Below, piece by piece: positions 7,595 through 13,970 of a DNA stretch of 16,418 bases. This DNA is from Salinisphaera sp. UBA6602 (lineage in GTDB: Bacteria > Pseudomonadota > Gammaproteobacteria > Nevskiales > Salinisphaeraceae), in contig DJIE01000023.1 of the NCBI GenBank assembly GCA_002433465.1, positions 1 to 16,418 of the forward strand, read 5' to 3'. The notes under the pieces are model-generated. The model worked only from the letters and a program-made list of their open reading frames with translations. It was not told the DNA's origin and searched no databases. Each line of letters opens with the position of its first letter. Position 1 is the stretch's first letter. Made by a program: the position numbers and the translations under genes.

Positions 7595-8259
7595 ACGCGC
7601 CGGATCTGGAACACATTGCACGCGCCCACGTCGTCGCCCCGCATCCAGACGACGAAGCCATCGGCGCCTTCGGGCTCATCGCCGCCCTGCGGGCACGCGG
7701 CACGATGGTCGACGTCACCCTGGTGACCGACGGCGGCGCCTCGCATCGTGAAAGCGAACGCTGGCCACGGGCGCGGCTGCGCGATACCCGCTATGCAGAA
7801 ACGCAGCGCGTACTGCGCCGCGCCGGCATCCGTCACCAGGACCTGCGCTTTCTCGGCTATGCCGACGGCGATCTCGGCTTCGAAGGCCCGGCCACCATCG
7901 CCCGCCTGGCCCGCGATCTCGCCCGCCGGCCGCGCCCCGAGCTGATCGTCACCCCGTCGATGCACGACAACCATGCCGACCACCGCGCCGTCGCGGCGGC
8001 GGTCAAACGCGCCTGGCCAGCCTCCATCCCGCGGCTGTCGTATCTGGTCTGGCCGCGTATCGAACCGCACCACCCACGGCCACGCGGGCGTAATCTGCGC
8101 CTGCCGCTACGCCGCCGCGCGGCCATGAAACAGGCCGCGCTCAAACTCTATCGCAGCCAGTTCGGCCAGCTCGTCGACGATGCGCAGGGCTTTACGATCG
8201 GCCGCGATCTGCGCGTGCGCTTCGGCCATCCCGTCGAACGCTTCGGCCGCCGGCCATGA
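7591..8259 (+). CDS. PIG-L family (LmbE-like) deacetylase
   Basis: A 222-residue zinc-dependent de-N-acetylase of the PIG-L/LmbE family, which removes acetyl groups from GlcNAc-type sugars such as GlcNAc-PI, MshB and BshB substrates. VVAPHPDDEAIGA holds the metal and catalytic motif (H18, D20, D21), TDGGASHR (47-53) follows the next strand, and MHDNHADHRAV (124-134) gives the third histidine ligand and the DH pair. The C-terminus is arginine-rich and cytoplasmic in character. The frame is open upstream, but ATG 7591 overlaps the previous stop as ATGA and begins just ahead of the family homology. Its stop overlaps the methyltransferase start. Deacetylation directly coupled to a NodS-like methyltransferase suggests that the exposed amine is then methylated. 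Confidence 0.9.
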   Translation: MNAPDLEHIARAHVVAPHPDDEAIGAFGLIAALRARGTMVDVTLVTDGGASHRESERWPRARLRDTRYAETQRVLRRAGIRHQDLRFLGYADGDLGFEGPATIARLARDLARRPRPELIVTPSMHDNHADHRAVAAAVKRAWPASIPRLSYLVWPRIEPHHPRPRGRNLRLPLRRRAAMKQAALKLYRSQFGQLVDDAQGFTIGRDLRVRFGHPVERFGRRP

Positions 8260-8843
8260 AATCCGCGCATCGCCAAGCCATCGACCTCGCCGGCTTCGAA
8301 GCCAAGTTCCGCGCCGGCCCGGACCCCTGGCACACGTTTACCGCCCGCGATGAAGCCATCAAGCGCCAGCGCATCCTGCGCGCGCTCGGCCACGGCCCCA
8401 TGGCCCGTATTCTCGAACTGGGCAGCGGCAACGGCTCCAACAGCCAGGCCCTGGCCCGACGCGCACTCAAGCTGCACGCCTGCGACGGCAGCCCCAGTGC
8501 CACCCGGCTCACCCGCGATGCCCTGGCCAATGCGCCCCACGCCCACGCCTGGCAGATCGCCCTGCCCGCCCGCCTGCCGGGCACCCGCTACGAAGCCGTG
8601 GTCATCGCAGAACTGCTCTACTACCTCGAACCCCGCGCCATGCAACGCCTGGCCCGCGACGTCGCCGCCGTGCTCCCCCCCGGCGCCCGGCTCGTGCTCG
8701 CCCATCATCAGATCGAATTCCCCGACAACACCCAGCGCACCGCCGGCATTCACAAGAGCTTCATTCACGCCCTCGGCCGGCCGCTGAAACGGGTGCGAAC
8801 CTTTCGCGCCCAGCGCTGGCGGGTAGATGGCTACCGCCTTTAG
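8256..8843 (+). CDS. NodS-like class I SAM-dependent methyltransferase
   Basis: A 195-residue Rossmann methyltransferase. ILELGSGNGSNS (52-63) is motif I for S-adenosylmethionine, HACDGSP (74-80) is motif II, and YEAVVIAELLYYLEP (112-126) is the post-II and motif III region. The N-terminal FEAKFRAGPDPWHTFTARDEAIKRQ, with the DPW triplet (23-25), matches the NodS group, whose founder N-methylates the de-N-acetylated end of chitooligosaccharide Nod factors. ATG 8256 overlaps the deacetylase stop as ATGA. It is the last gene of the operon, followed by a promoter for the next unit. N-methylation of an amino sugar is a reasonable inference from order and similarity; O-methylation cannot be excluded. 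Confidence 0.87.
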   Translation: MKSAHRQAIDLAGFEAKFRAGPDPWHTFTARDEAIKRQRILRALGHGPMARILELGSGNGSNSQALARRALKLHACDGSPSATRLTRDALANAPHAHAWQIALPARLPGTRYEAVVIAELLYYLEPRAMQRLARDVAAVLPPGARLVLAHHQIEFPDNTQRTAGIHKSFIHALGRPLKRVRTFRAQRWRVDGYRL

Positions 8844-9005
8844 CCAAGCCGCGCCGCGCTAGCCGATACCGGTTCCCCCCGCCCACAAACGGTGGCGACG
8901 GCGTTCGCGGCGGCTCCGAGTGCCCGTTTAAATCATCAACAAGCTTGCCAGCAGATTCTTCCACTGCTATAAATTGAACACCGTTTAATTAATTCGGATC
9001 GCAGC
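8844..9005 (+). promoter_or_regulatory. sigma-70 promoter region of the LplT-PlsC fusion gene
   Basis: TTGCCA (8945-8950), a 17-bp spacer and TATAAA (8968-8973) form a near-consensus sigma-70 promoter. A TG two bases before the -10 box (TGCTATAAA) adds an extended -10. Transcription should start near 8980, giving a leader of about 25 nt. The end of the preceding operon (8844-8930) is GC-rich with no convincing terminator. The ribosome site before ATG 9006 is weak (GGA at 8996-8998). Confidence 0.7.
8975..8987 (+). promoter_or_regulatory. TetR-type operator at the start site of the LplT-PlsC fusion gene
   Basis: TGAACACCGTTTA is an imperfect palindrome that begins one base after the -10 box and covers the expected start site. 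It matches 10 of 13 bases of the perfect palindrome TGAACGGCGTTCA upstream of the tetR gene (11571-11583). Such placement would let the bound regulator block transcription. That the neighbouring TetR protein binds here is inference from the shared motif and the position. Confidence 0.6.
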
Positions 9006-10940
9006 ATGGCTTCCGGGCAGTTCAGGCTTCTTGGCGAGCGGCGGTTTTCGCCGTTCTTCTTTACCCAGTTCCTTGGCGCGTTCAACGACAATCTGTTCAA
9101 GAATGCGTTGGTCATCCTCATCGCCTTTCAGGGGTCGAGCTGGGCGATGACCGAGGGCGGCATGAGCACGAACGTGCTGGTGAACGTGGCGGCGGCGTTG
9201 TTCATCCTGCCCTTCTTTCTGTTTTCGGCCACGGCGGGCCAGATTGCGGACAAGTACGACAAGGCCACGCTCATGCGCTGGATCAAGGCGCTGGAGATCG
9301 TGATCATGGCCGGGGCGGCGGTGGCCTTTGCCCTGCATAGCCTGGTGCTGCTCATGCTGCTGCTGTTCCTGATGGGCGCGCAGAGCACCTTGTTCGGGCC
9401 GGTGAAGTACGGCTATCTGCCGGCGCATCTGGACAACCGCGAGCTGACCGGCGGCAACGGCATGGTGGAGCTGGGGACGTTCCTGGCGATTCTGCTCGGC
9501 ACGATTGCCGGCGGCCAGCTGGTGCATACGGTGGGCGATCGCACGATTGTGATCGGGGCAAGCGTGTTCGTGTTTGCGGTGCTGGGCTGGCTGGTGAGCC
9601 TGTTCATTCCGCGTACGGCGCCCAGCGCGCCGGACCTGAAGTTCAACTGGAACCCGATCACGGAGACGGTGCGCATCGTCGGCTATGCGCGCGAGAACCG
9701 GACGATCTTTTTGTCGATCATGGGCATCAGCTGGTTCTGGGCAGTGGGGGCGATCTATCTGGCGCAGCTGCCCAACTATGTGCGCGTGGACCTGGGCGGC
9801 GATGAAACGGTGGTCACCCTGCTGCTGGCGCTGTTTTCCTTTGGTATCGGCATCGGTTCCATGCTGTGCGACCGGCTTTCGGGCGGGCGGATCGAGCTGG
9901 GGCTGGTGCCCTTCGGTGCGGCCGGCCTGGTGTTGTTCGGCGTGGATCTGGGCTTTGCCGGCGTGGCCACCCCCGCCAACGAAGTGGGTCTGGGCGCGTT
10001 TCTGGCCCTGGATGGCAGCTGGCGGGTGCTCGCGGACCTGGGCCTGATCGGTCTGTTCGGCGGTTTTTATATCGTGCCGCTGTATGCGCTTATTCAGGAG
10101 CGCGCGCCGCGCGAGCGGCTGTCGCGCATCATCGCGGCCAACAGCATCATCAACGCGCTGTTCATGGTCCTGGCCTCGCTGTATGCGGTGGGCGCGCTCG
10201 CGCTGGGGCTGAGCATTCCGGGGCTGTTTCTGGCCACGGCCATCATGACGGCCGCGGTGGTGGTGTTCATCTTCACGCTGGTGCCCGAGTTCACCATGCG
10301 TTTCATCATCTGGCTGCTGGTGAGCACGATCTACCGGGTGCGCAAGCGCGGGTTGGAGAACATCCCCGAGGAAGGCGGCGTGCTTCTGGTGTGCAACCAC
10401 GTGAGCTTCATGGACGGGCTGATTCTGGGCGGCTCGGTACGCCGCCCCGCCCGCTTCGTGATGTATCACACCATCTTCGATATCCCGGTGTTGTCGTTCA
10501 TCTTCCGTACCGGCAAGGCCATTCCCATCGCCCCCGCCAAGGAAGACCCGGAACGCCTGGAAGCCGCCTACGACGCCATTGCCCGCGAGCTGGAAGATGG
10601 CCAGGTGGTGTGCCTGTTCCCGGAAGGCGCGATCACCCGCGACGGCGAACTTCAGACGTTTCGTGAAGGCGTTGAGCGGGTGGTGCGACGCACGCCGGTG
10701 CCGGTGGTGCCCATGGCCCTGCGGGGCATGTGGGGCAGCTTCTTTTCGCGCAAGGGCGGCCCGGCCATGAAGCGGCTGCCGCAGCGGTTTCGGTCGCGTA
10801 TCGAGCTGATCGCCGGTGAGCCGGTCGCGCCGGAACAGGTGGACGCCGCCGACCTGCAGCAGCGTGTGCAAGGCATGCTCGACAGCGGCGAGCCGGTGCC
10901 GGCGCCTAAGCGCGCGAACTCGCCGGCGACGTCCGGCTGA
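9006..10940 (+). CDS. LplT-like MFS transporter fused to PlsC-type acyltransferase
   Basis: A 644-residue inner-membrane fusion. Residues about 10-425 are a major facilitator domain of the lysophospholipid transporter type: FTQFLGAFNDNLFKNALV opens the first membrane segment, and GQIADKYDKATLMRWIKALEI is the loop 2-3 motif. About ten to twelve hydrophobic segments follow. Residues about 445-625 form a glycerolipid acyltransferase: NHVSFMDG with H465 and D470 (HX4D), FPEGAITRDG (538-547) and VPMALRG. In the LplT/Aas system lysophospholipids are flipped inward and reacylated; here both steps may sit in one chain. The acyl-ACP synthetase (AMP-binding) domain found in Aas and its longer fusions is absent, so acyl donors must come from elsewhere. 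The last 35 bp overlap the convergent tetR gene. Confidence 0.9.
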   Translation: MASGQFRLLGERRFSPFFFTQFLGAFNDNLFKNALVILIAFQGSSWAMTEGGMSTNVLVNVAAALFILPFFLFSATAGQIADKYDKATLMRWIKALEIVIMAGAAVAFALHSLVLLMLLLFLMGAQSTLFGPVKYGYLPAHLDNRELTGGNGMVELGTFLAILLGTIAGGQLVHTVGDRTIVIGASVFVFAVLGWLVSLFIPRTAPSAPDLKFNWNPITETVRIVGYARENRTIFLSIMGISWFWAVGAIYLAQLPNYVRVDLGGDETVVTLLLALFSFGIGIGSMLCDRLSGGRIELGLVPFGAAGLVLFGVDLGFAGVATPANEVGLGAFLALDGSWRVLADLGLIGLFGGFYIVPLYALIQERAPRERLSRIIAANSIINALFMVLASLYAVGALALGLSIPGLFLATAIMTAAVVVFIFTLVPEFTMRFIIWLLVSTIYRVRKRGLENIPEEGGVLLVCNHVSFMDGLILGGSVRRPARFVMYHTIFDIPVLSFIFRTGKAIPIAPAKEDPERLEAAYDAIARELEDGQVVCLFPEGAITRDGELQTFREGVERVVRRTPVPVVPMALRGMWGSFFSRKGGPAMKRLPQRFRSRIELIAGEPVAPEQVDAADLQQRVQGMLDSGEPVPAPKRANSPATSG

Positions 10941-11529
10941 CGAGGCCGGCCAGGTAGTGGGTGATCAGGTCGTCGGTCAGGTGTTCGGTCGCCTGGCCGC
11001 CGACCATATGCAGCTTGCCGGTGAGCGTGAGGATGCATACGCCGTGCACGCCGCTCCACAGCGACTGGGCCGCGGCATCGAGCGCTGCGCCTTCGGCACC
11101 CGACACCCGGGCCAGCGGCGCCATGATGAGCTCCACCAGCTGGGCGATACGGGTATCGATGAAGTCCGGGCCCGCCACGCCTTCCGGCAGGCGATGCTCG
11201 AAACAGGCCCGCCACAGGTTCGGGTGGCCGCGGGCGAAATCCGCATATGCCCGCGCGGCGCCCAGCAGCTGTTGTTCCGGGTCGTCGGTGGCGGCCACCG
11301 CGGCCTGCATGGGCAGCCGCAGGCGGTCGAGCGTGCGCGCGTTCACCTGCAGGATGAGATCGTCCAGATTGGCGAACACCAGATAGATGGTGCCCGGCGT
11401 ATAGCCGATCTGCCGGGCGATGGCACGCGCGCTCAGCCCGGCCAGGCCCTTGTTCACGATCAGCTGCTCGGCGGCCTCGAGCATGAGATCGCGCAGCTGT
11501 TCGCGGGTGTGTTCACTGCGGCGTGCCAT
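10906..11529 (-). CDS. TetR family transcriptional regulator (WHG-type C-terminus)
   Basis: A 207-residue TetR repressor. The N-terminal DNA-binding domain contains the helix-turn-helix LSARAIARQIGYTPGTIYLVF (32-52), followed by FANLDDLI. The C-terminal ligand domain has SLWSGVHGVCILTLTGKL, with the Trp and His-Gly residues (W158, H162, G163) typical of the WHG group. It converges on the LplT-PlsC fusion gene with a 35-bp 3' overlap. No strong Shine-Dalgarno precedes ATG 11529. A perfect palindrome upstream (11571-11583) and its near copy at the membrane-protein promoter suggest autoregulation plus control of that gene. A fatty-acid, lipid or membrane-active ligand is a guess from the context. 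Confidence 0.9.
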   Translation of the reverse strand: MARRSEHTREQLRDLMLEAAEQLIVNKGLAGLSARAIARQIGYTPGTIYLVFANLDDLILQVNARTLDRLRLPMQAAVAATDDPEQQLLGAARAYADFARGHPNLWRACFEHRLPEGVAGPDFIDTRIAQLVELIMAPLARVSGAEGAALDAAAQSLWSGVHGVCILTLTGKLHMVGGQATEHLTDDLITHYLAGLVSRTSPASSRA

Positions 11530-11570
11530 GGATTATCGCCCGACCAAATAGGGCCAGCATAGCGCGATAG

Positions 11571-11583
11571 TGAACGGCGTTCA
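11571..11583 (-). promoter_or_regulatory. TetR-type operator upstream of tetR
   Basis: TGAACGGCGTTCA is a perfect 6-1-6 palindrome centred about 48 bp upstream of the tetR start. On the minus strand GATAAT, a plausible -10 box, lies directly before it and shares its first T, so the operator covers the expected start site. The spacing of -10 box and operator is nearly the same as at the LplT-PlsC promoter. No good -35 is visible. Confidence 0.6.
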
Positions 11584-11625
11584 TTATCGGCACGGCGCCC
11601 CGACCCAAGCCGCCGGGCGCAAACC

Positions 11626-11660
11626 AGGGCGTGCCGTCATATCTTATGACGACACGCCCT
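11626..11660 (-). terminator. long hairpin at the SDR stop codon, probable terminator
   Basis: The arms 11626-11640 and 11646-11660 pair over 14 positions with a single C/A mismatch (8 bp, mismatch, 6 bp) around a 5-nt loop. The stem starts inside the SDR stop codon. Read in the SDR direction it is followed by TGGTTTGCG, a poor T-tract, so termination may be partial or helped by Rho. No T-run follows in the other direction either. Confidence 0.5.
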
Positions 11661-12426
11661 ACAGCGTAGACTGCAGATGCCCGCCGTCGACCGTGATCGT
11701 GCTGCCGGTCATGTAGCGCCCGGCATCCGAGGCCAGTAGCAGCAGCGGGCCGACCAGGTCATCGACATGGCCGAGCTGGCGCTGCGGAATCCGCTTGAGC
11801 ATCTTCTGCCCGGCGTCGGTTTCGAAAAAGCCGCGATTGATATCGGTGGAGATATAGCCCGGCGCGATGGCGTTCACGCGGATACCGTAGCGTGCCCATT
11901 CCAGGGCGAGACTGCGGGTGAGCTGTTCCAGCGCACTTTTCGAGGCCGCATACGGGGCCAGTGCCGCCGCTACCCGATGGCCGAGAATCGACGTGATGTT
12001 GATCACGCTGCCCGGCTTGTCGGCCTCGCGCAGCCGCCGGCCGCATTCGGTGGCTACTCGCCAGCAGCCGTTCAGATTCACCTCGATGGTCTTCAGCCAG
12101 TCGGCCTCGTCCATGTCCATGGCCGGCGCGGCCGCGGCCACGCCCGCATTGCAGACCACGATATCGACCGTGCCGAACGCTTTTTCCGCGGCGTCGAAGC
12201 CGGCGCTAACCGATGCCGTATCGCTGACATCCATGGGCACGACCGTCGCCTCGCCGCCGGCGTCGCGTACCGCGTCGGCGGTGGTCACGAGCGGGCCTTC
12301 GCGACGCCCGCAGAGCACGACTTTCGCCCCGGCTTCAGCCAGCGCGGTAGCAAAACCGCTGCCCAGGCCGCCGCCCGCGCCGGTAATAAGCGCAATACGG
12401 CCGGTCAGATCGAATCGATCGGTCAT
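11659..12426 (-). CDS. classical short-chain dehydrogenase/reductase (SDR)
   Basis: A 255-residue NAD(P)-dependent oxidoreductase of the classical SDR family. TGAGGGLG (15-22) is the cofactor glycine motif, NAG (93-95) stabilises the central sheet, and the catalytic tetrad is N118, S146 (NITSILG), Y159 and K163 (YAASK). GSTITVDGGH near the C-terminus is the usual closing motif. CGRREG after the second strand hints at NADPH preference, which is weak evidence. A good ribosome site (AGGAGA at 12432-12437, 5 nt before the ATG) supports the start. A LysR gene lies 49 bp upstream on the same strand and may be cotranscribed or regulate it. The substrate cannot be told from sequence; many relatives reduce 3-oxoacyl or sugar-derived ketones. 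Confidence 0.92.
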   Translation of the reverse strand: MTDRFDLTGRIALITGAGGGLGSGFATALAEAGAKVVLCGRREGPLVTTADAVRDAGGEATVVPMDVSDTASVSAGFDAAEKAFGTVDIVVCNAGVAAAAPAMDMDEADWLKTIEVNLNGCWRVATECGRRLREADKPGSVINITSILGHRVAAALAPYAASKSALEQLTRSLALEWARYGIRVNAIAPGYISTDINRGFFETDAGQKMLKRIPQRQLGHVDDLVGPLLLLASDAGRYMTGSTITVDGGHLQSTL

Positions 12427-12475
12427 GGGTATCTCCTGTTGTTGTTCGAAATCGCGGCAGTCGCCTGCCCGGCCG

Positions 12476-13393
12476 TCAGCTTAAATGTTCGCGGGCGATG
12501 GCGATAATGCGCTCGCGCAGCCAGCGGTGGGCCACGTCGTGGTGGTCGAGCGCGCCCCAGGTCATGCCGATATGAAATTCCGGCAGCTCCATTGGCGGGT
12601 CGAGCACGGCCAGGCCCAGATGCCGTGCCTGATAGCGGGCGATGCGTGCCGGCAGCGCCACAATCATATTGCTGTTGGCCACCAGCTCACGCGGCAGCTG
12701 ATAATGACGGGTAAGCACGCTGATCTGGCGCGAGCGGCCCGTATCGGCCAGCACTTCGTCGATACGCCCCAGCCCCACGCCGGTCTGGGTGATCAGAATA
12801 TGTTTTTCCGCAAGAAACGTTTCCAGGGTGAGCTCGCCGTTGGCCTTGACCAGCGCCGGATGATCCTTGCGGATCAGGCAGGCCATGCGATCGCTCCAGA
12901 GCTGCTGCTGGTGGAAATTGGCCGGCAGCTTGCCGAACCGGTTGACCAGCACGTCCGCCTCGCCCCGCTCGATCTGGTCGATGGCATCGCTGCCCGCGCT
13001 GAGAATATTGAGCGCGATGTTCGGCGCCTCGCGCTCGAGCACACCCACCACATGCGGCATGAGCACCGAGGCCGCATAGTCGGTAATGAGAATGGTAAAC
13101 AGCCGCTCGGCGGTGGCCGGTTCGAATGCGCGGTTGGGCGCGATCGCGCTTTCCAGCTGGGCCAATGCGTTGCGCACCGGGCGCTGCAGTTTGAGCGCAC
13201 GGTCGGTGGGCTGCATGCCGCTGGCGGTGCGTACCAGCACCGGGTCGCCCAACAGTTTGCGCAGGCGCCGCAGCGCGTTGCTCATCGCCGGCTGGCTCAG
13301 ATCCATCGCCAGCGCCGCTTTCGTTACGCTGCGCTCACGCAGCAGCGCATCGAGAAAGACGAGCAGGTTCAGGTCGATATCCCGAACATTCAT
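12476..13393 (-). CDS. LysR family transcriptional regulator
   Basis: A 305-residue LysR-type regulator of typical length. The N-terminus DLNLLVFLDALLRERSVTKAA with SQPAMSNALRRLRKLLGDPVLVR (33-55) is the winged helix-turn-helix of the NodD/LinR-like subgroup. The remainder is a periplasmic-binding-protein-like effector domain (ITDYAASVLMPHVVGVLE and onward). It sits upstream of the SDR gene on the same strand, so it may control it. Many LysR genes are divergent from their targets; here the divergent direction holds only the small zinc-ribbon region and no clear target. A palindrome with T-N11-A geometry covers its own start codon, consistent with autoregulation. No Shine-Dalgarno is visible. 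Confidence 0.92.
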   Translation of the reverse strand: MNVRDIDLNLLVFLDALLRERSVTKAALAMDLSQPAMSNALRRLRKLLGDPVLVRTASGMQPTDRALKLQRPVRNALAQLESAIAPNRAFEPATAERLFTILITDYAASVLMPHVVGVLEREAPNIALNILSAGSDAIDQIERGEADVLVNRFGKLPANFHQQQLWSDRMACLIRKDHPALVKANGELTLETFLAEKHILITQTGVGLGRIDEVLADTGRSRQISVLTRHYQLPRELVANSNMIVALPARIARYQARHLGLAVLDPPMELPEFHIGMTWGALDHHDVAHRWLRERIIAIAREHLS

Positions 13394-13402
13394 TGCATGA
13401 AT
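13388..13402 (-). promoter_or_regulatory. LysR-type palindrome overlapping the lysR start codon
   Basis: ATTCAT-TGC-ATGAAT is a perfect 6-3-6 palindrome that contains the lysR start codon (13391-13393). Its inner 13 bases, TTCATTGCATGAA, fit the T-N11-A rule of LysR boxes. It may be an autoregulatory site. A position on the start codon is unusual, and the start codon itself supplies part of one arm. Confidence 0.4.
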
Positions 13403-13455
13403 ACGTGCGCCGCAAAATCAGGCGCAAGCATAGCATCCCGAGCCGCGCAGAATCG

Positions 13456-13692
13456 CTATCGTCGCCGCGCCAAAAAACGGTGGCCGCAGTCGATGCAGCG
13501 ATAGTAGTTGCGCAGGTTCATCATCTTTCTGAAACCATGTCGACGTAACGGGAGCACGCCAAAGCTTTCGCACTTGGGGCACCGCTCACGATTTTTCTCA
13601 ACAACTTCGGCCGTCATGGCAGGTATTGACCGGTTGTGGCAACAGCAGACCTCTATGGGCGAGGCACAGGGGCAAGCGTACACCGTTTCCAT
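13456..13692 (-). CDS. small zinc-ribbon protein, unknown function
   Basis: A 78-codon frame; an inner ATG at 13617 would give 53 residues. The C-terminal part has two CxxC pairs (C38/C41 and C66/C69), 24 residues apart, in CPKCESFGVLPLRRHGFR...YYRCIDCGHRF, followed by a basic tail. This is a zinc-ribbon layout like that at the N-terminus of some transposase-associated and transcription-linked proteins. The longer form adds further cysteines (CPC, CCC) that might be chance. Neither start has a Shine-Dalgarno. G/C at third positions is about 63%, lower than in neighbouring genes, which hints at acquired or poorly adapted DNA. An overlapping plus-strand frame (13508-13807) has no recognisable domain. 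I do not assign a function. Confidence 0.5.
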   Translation of the reverse strand: METVYACPCASPIEVCCCHNRSIPAMTAEVVEKNRERCPKCESFGVLPLRRHGFRKMMNLRNYYRCIDCGHRFLARRR

Positions 13693-13970
13693 CGAGCGTA
13701 TGACAACGATTCATCCACAATTTAACTTGGCCGCGATTCAAATGCGGGCCGGCTCATTGCGGGTCAGATACTTAGGAAACGAATGCTGTATCTGCAAATT
13801 AAAATAAATTTCGCTCCACCCTTATTCCGATATTACAGAACGATTACAACGCTACAACAACGCGCATTCCGTGCTGCGCCGCCTGCACATACTGCCAGTC
13901 AATAGATCAGCGGGTTGGCTTTCGAACCCTCTTTTCTAAACAGCTTTATTTTCTTATAGGACTACAAAAC
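13693..13970. other. less GC-rich intergenic region between the zinc-ribbon and flavodoxin-like genes
   Basis: This 278-bp stretch is distinctly richer in A and T than the rest of the window, especially 13790-13870 and 13920-13970. It must hold the promoters of both flanking genes, but I see no box pair good enough to name. It contains three short direct repeats at 13832-13862 and a weak GGGTT/AACCC stem (13912-13929) followed by a T-rich tract. AGGA at 13958-13961 is a good ribosome site 9 nt before ATG 13971. Confidence 0.5.

Noticed and set aside
13508..13807. Plus-strand 99-codon frame overlapping the zinc-ribbon gene
   Set aside because: No domain is visible, and the opposite strand has paired CxxC motifs. 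It is not excluded, but it is weaker.
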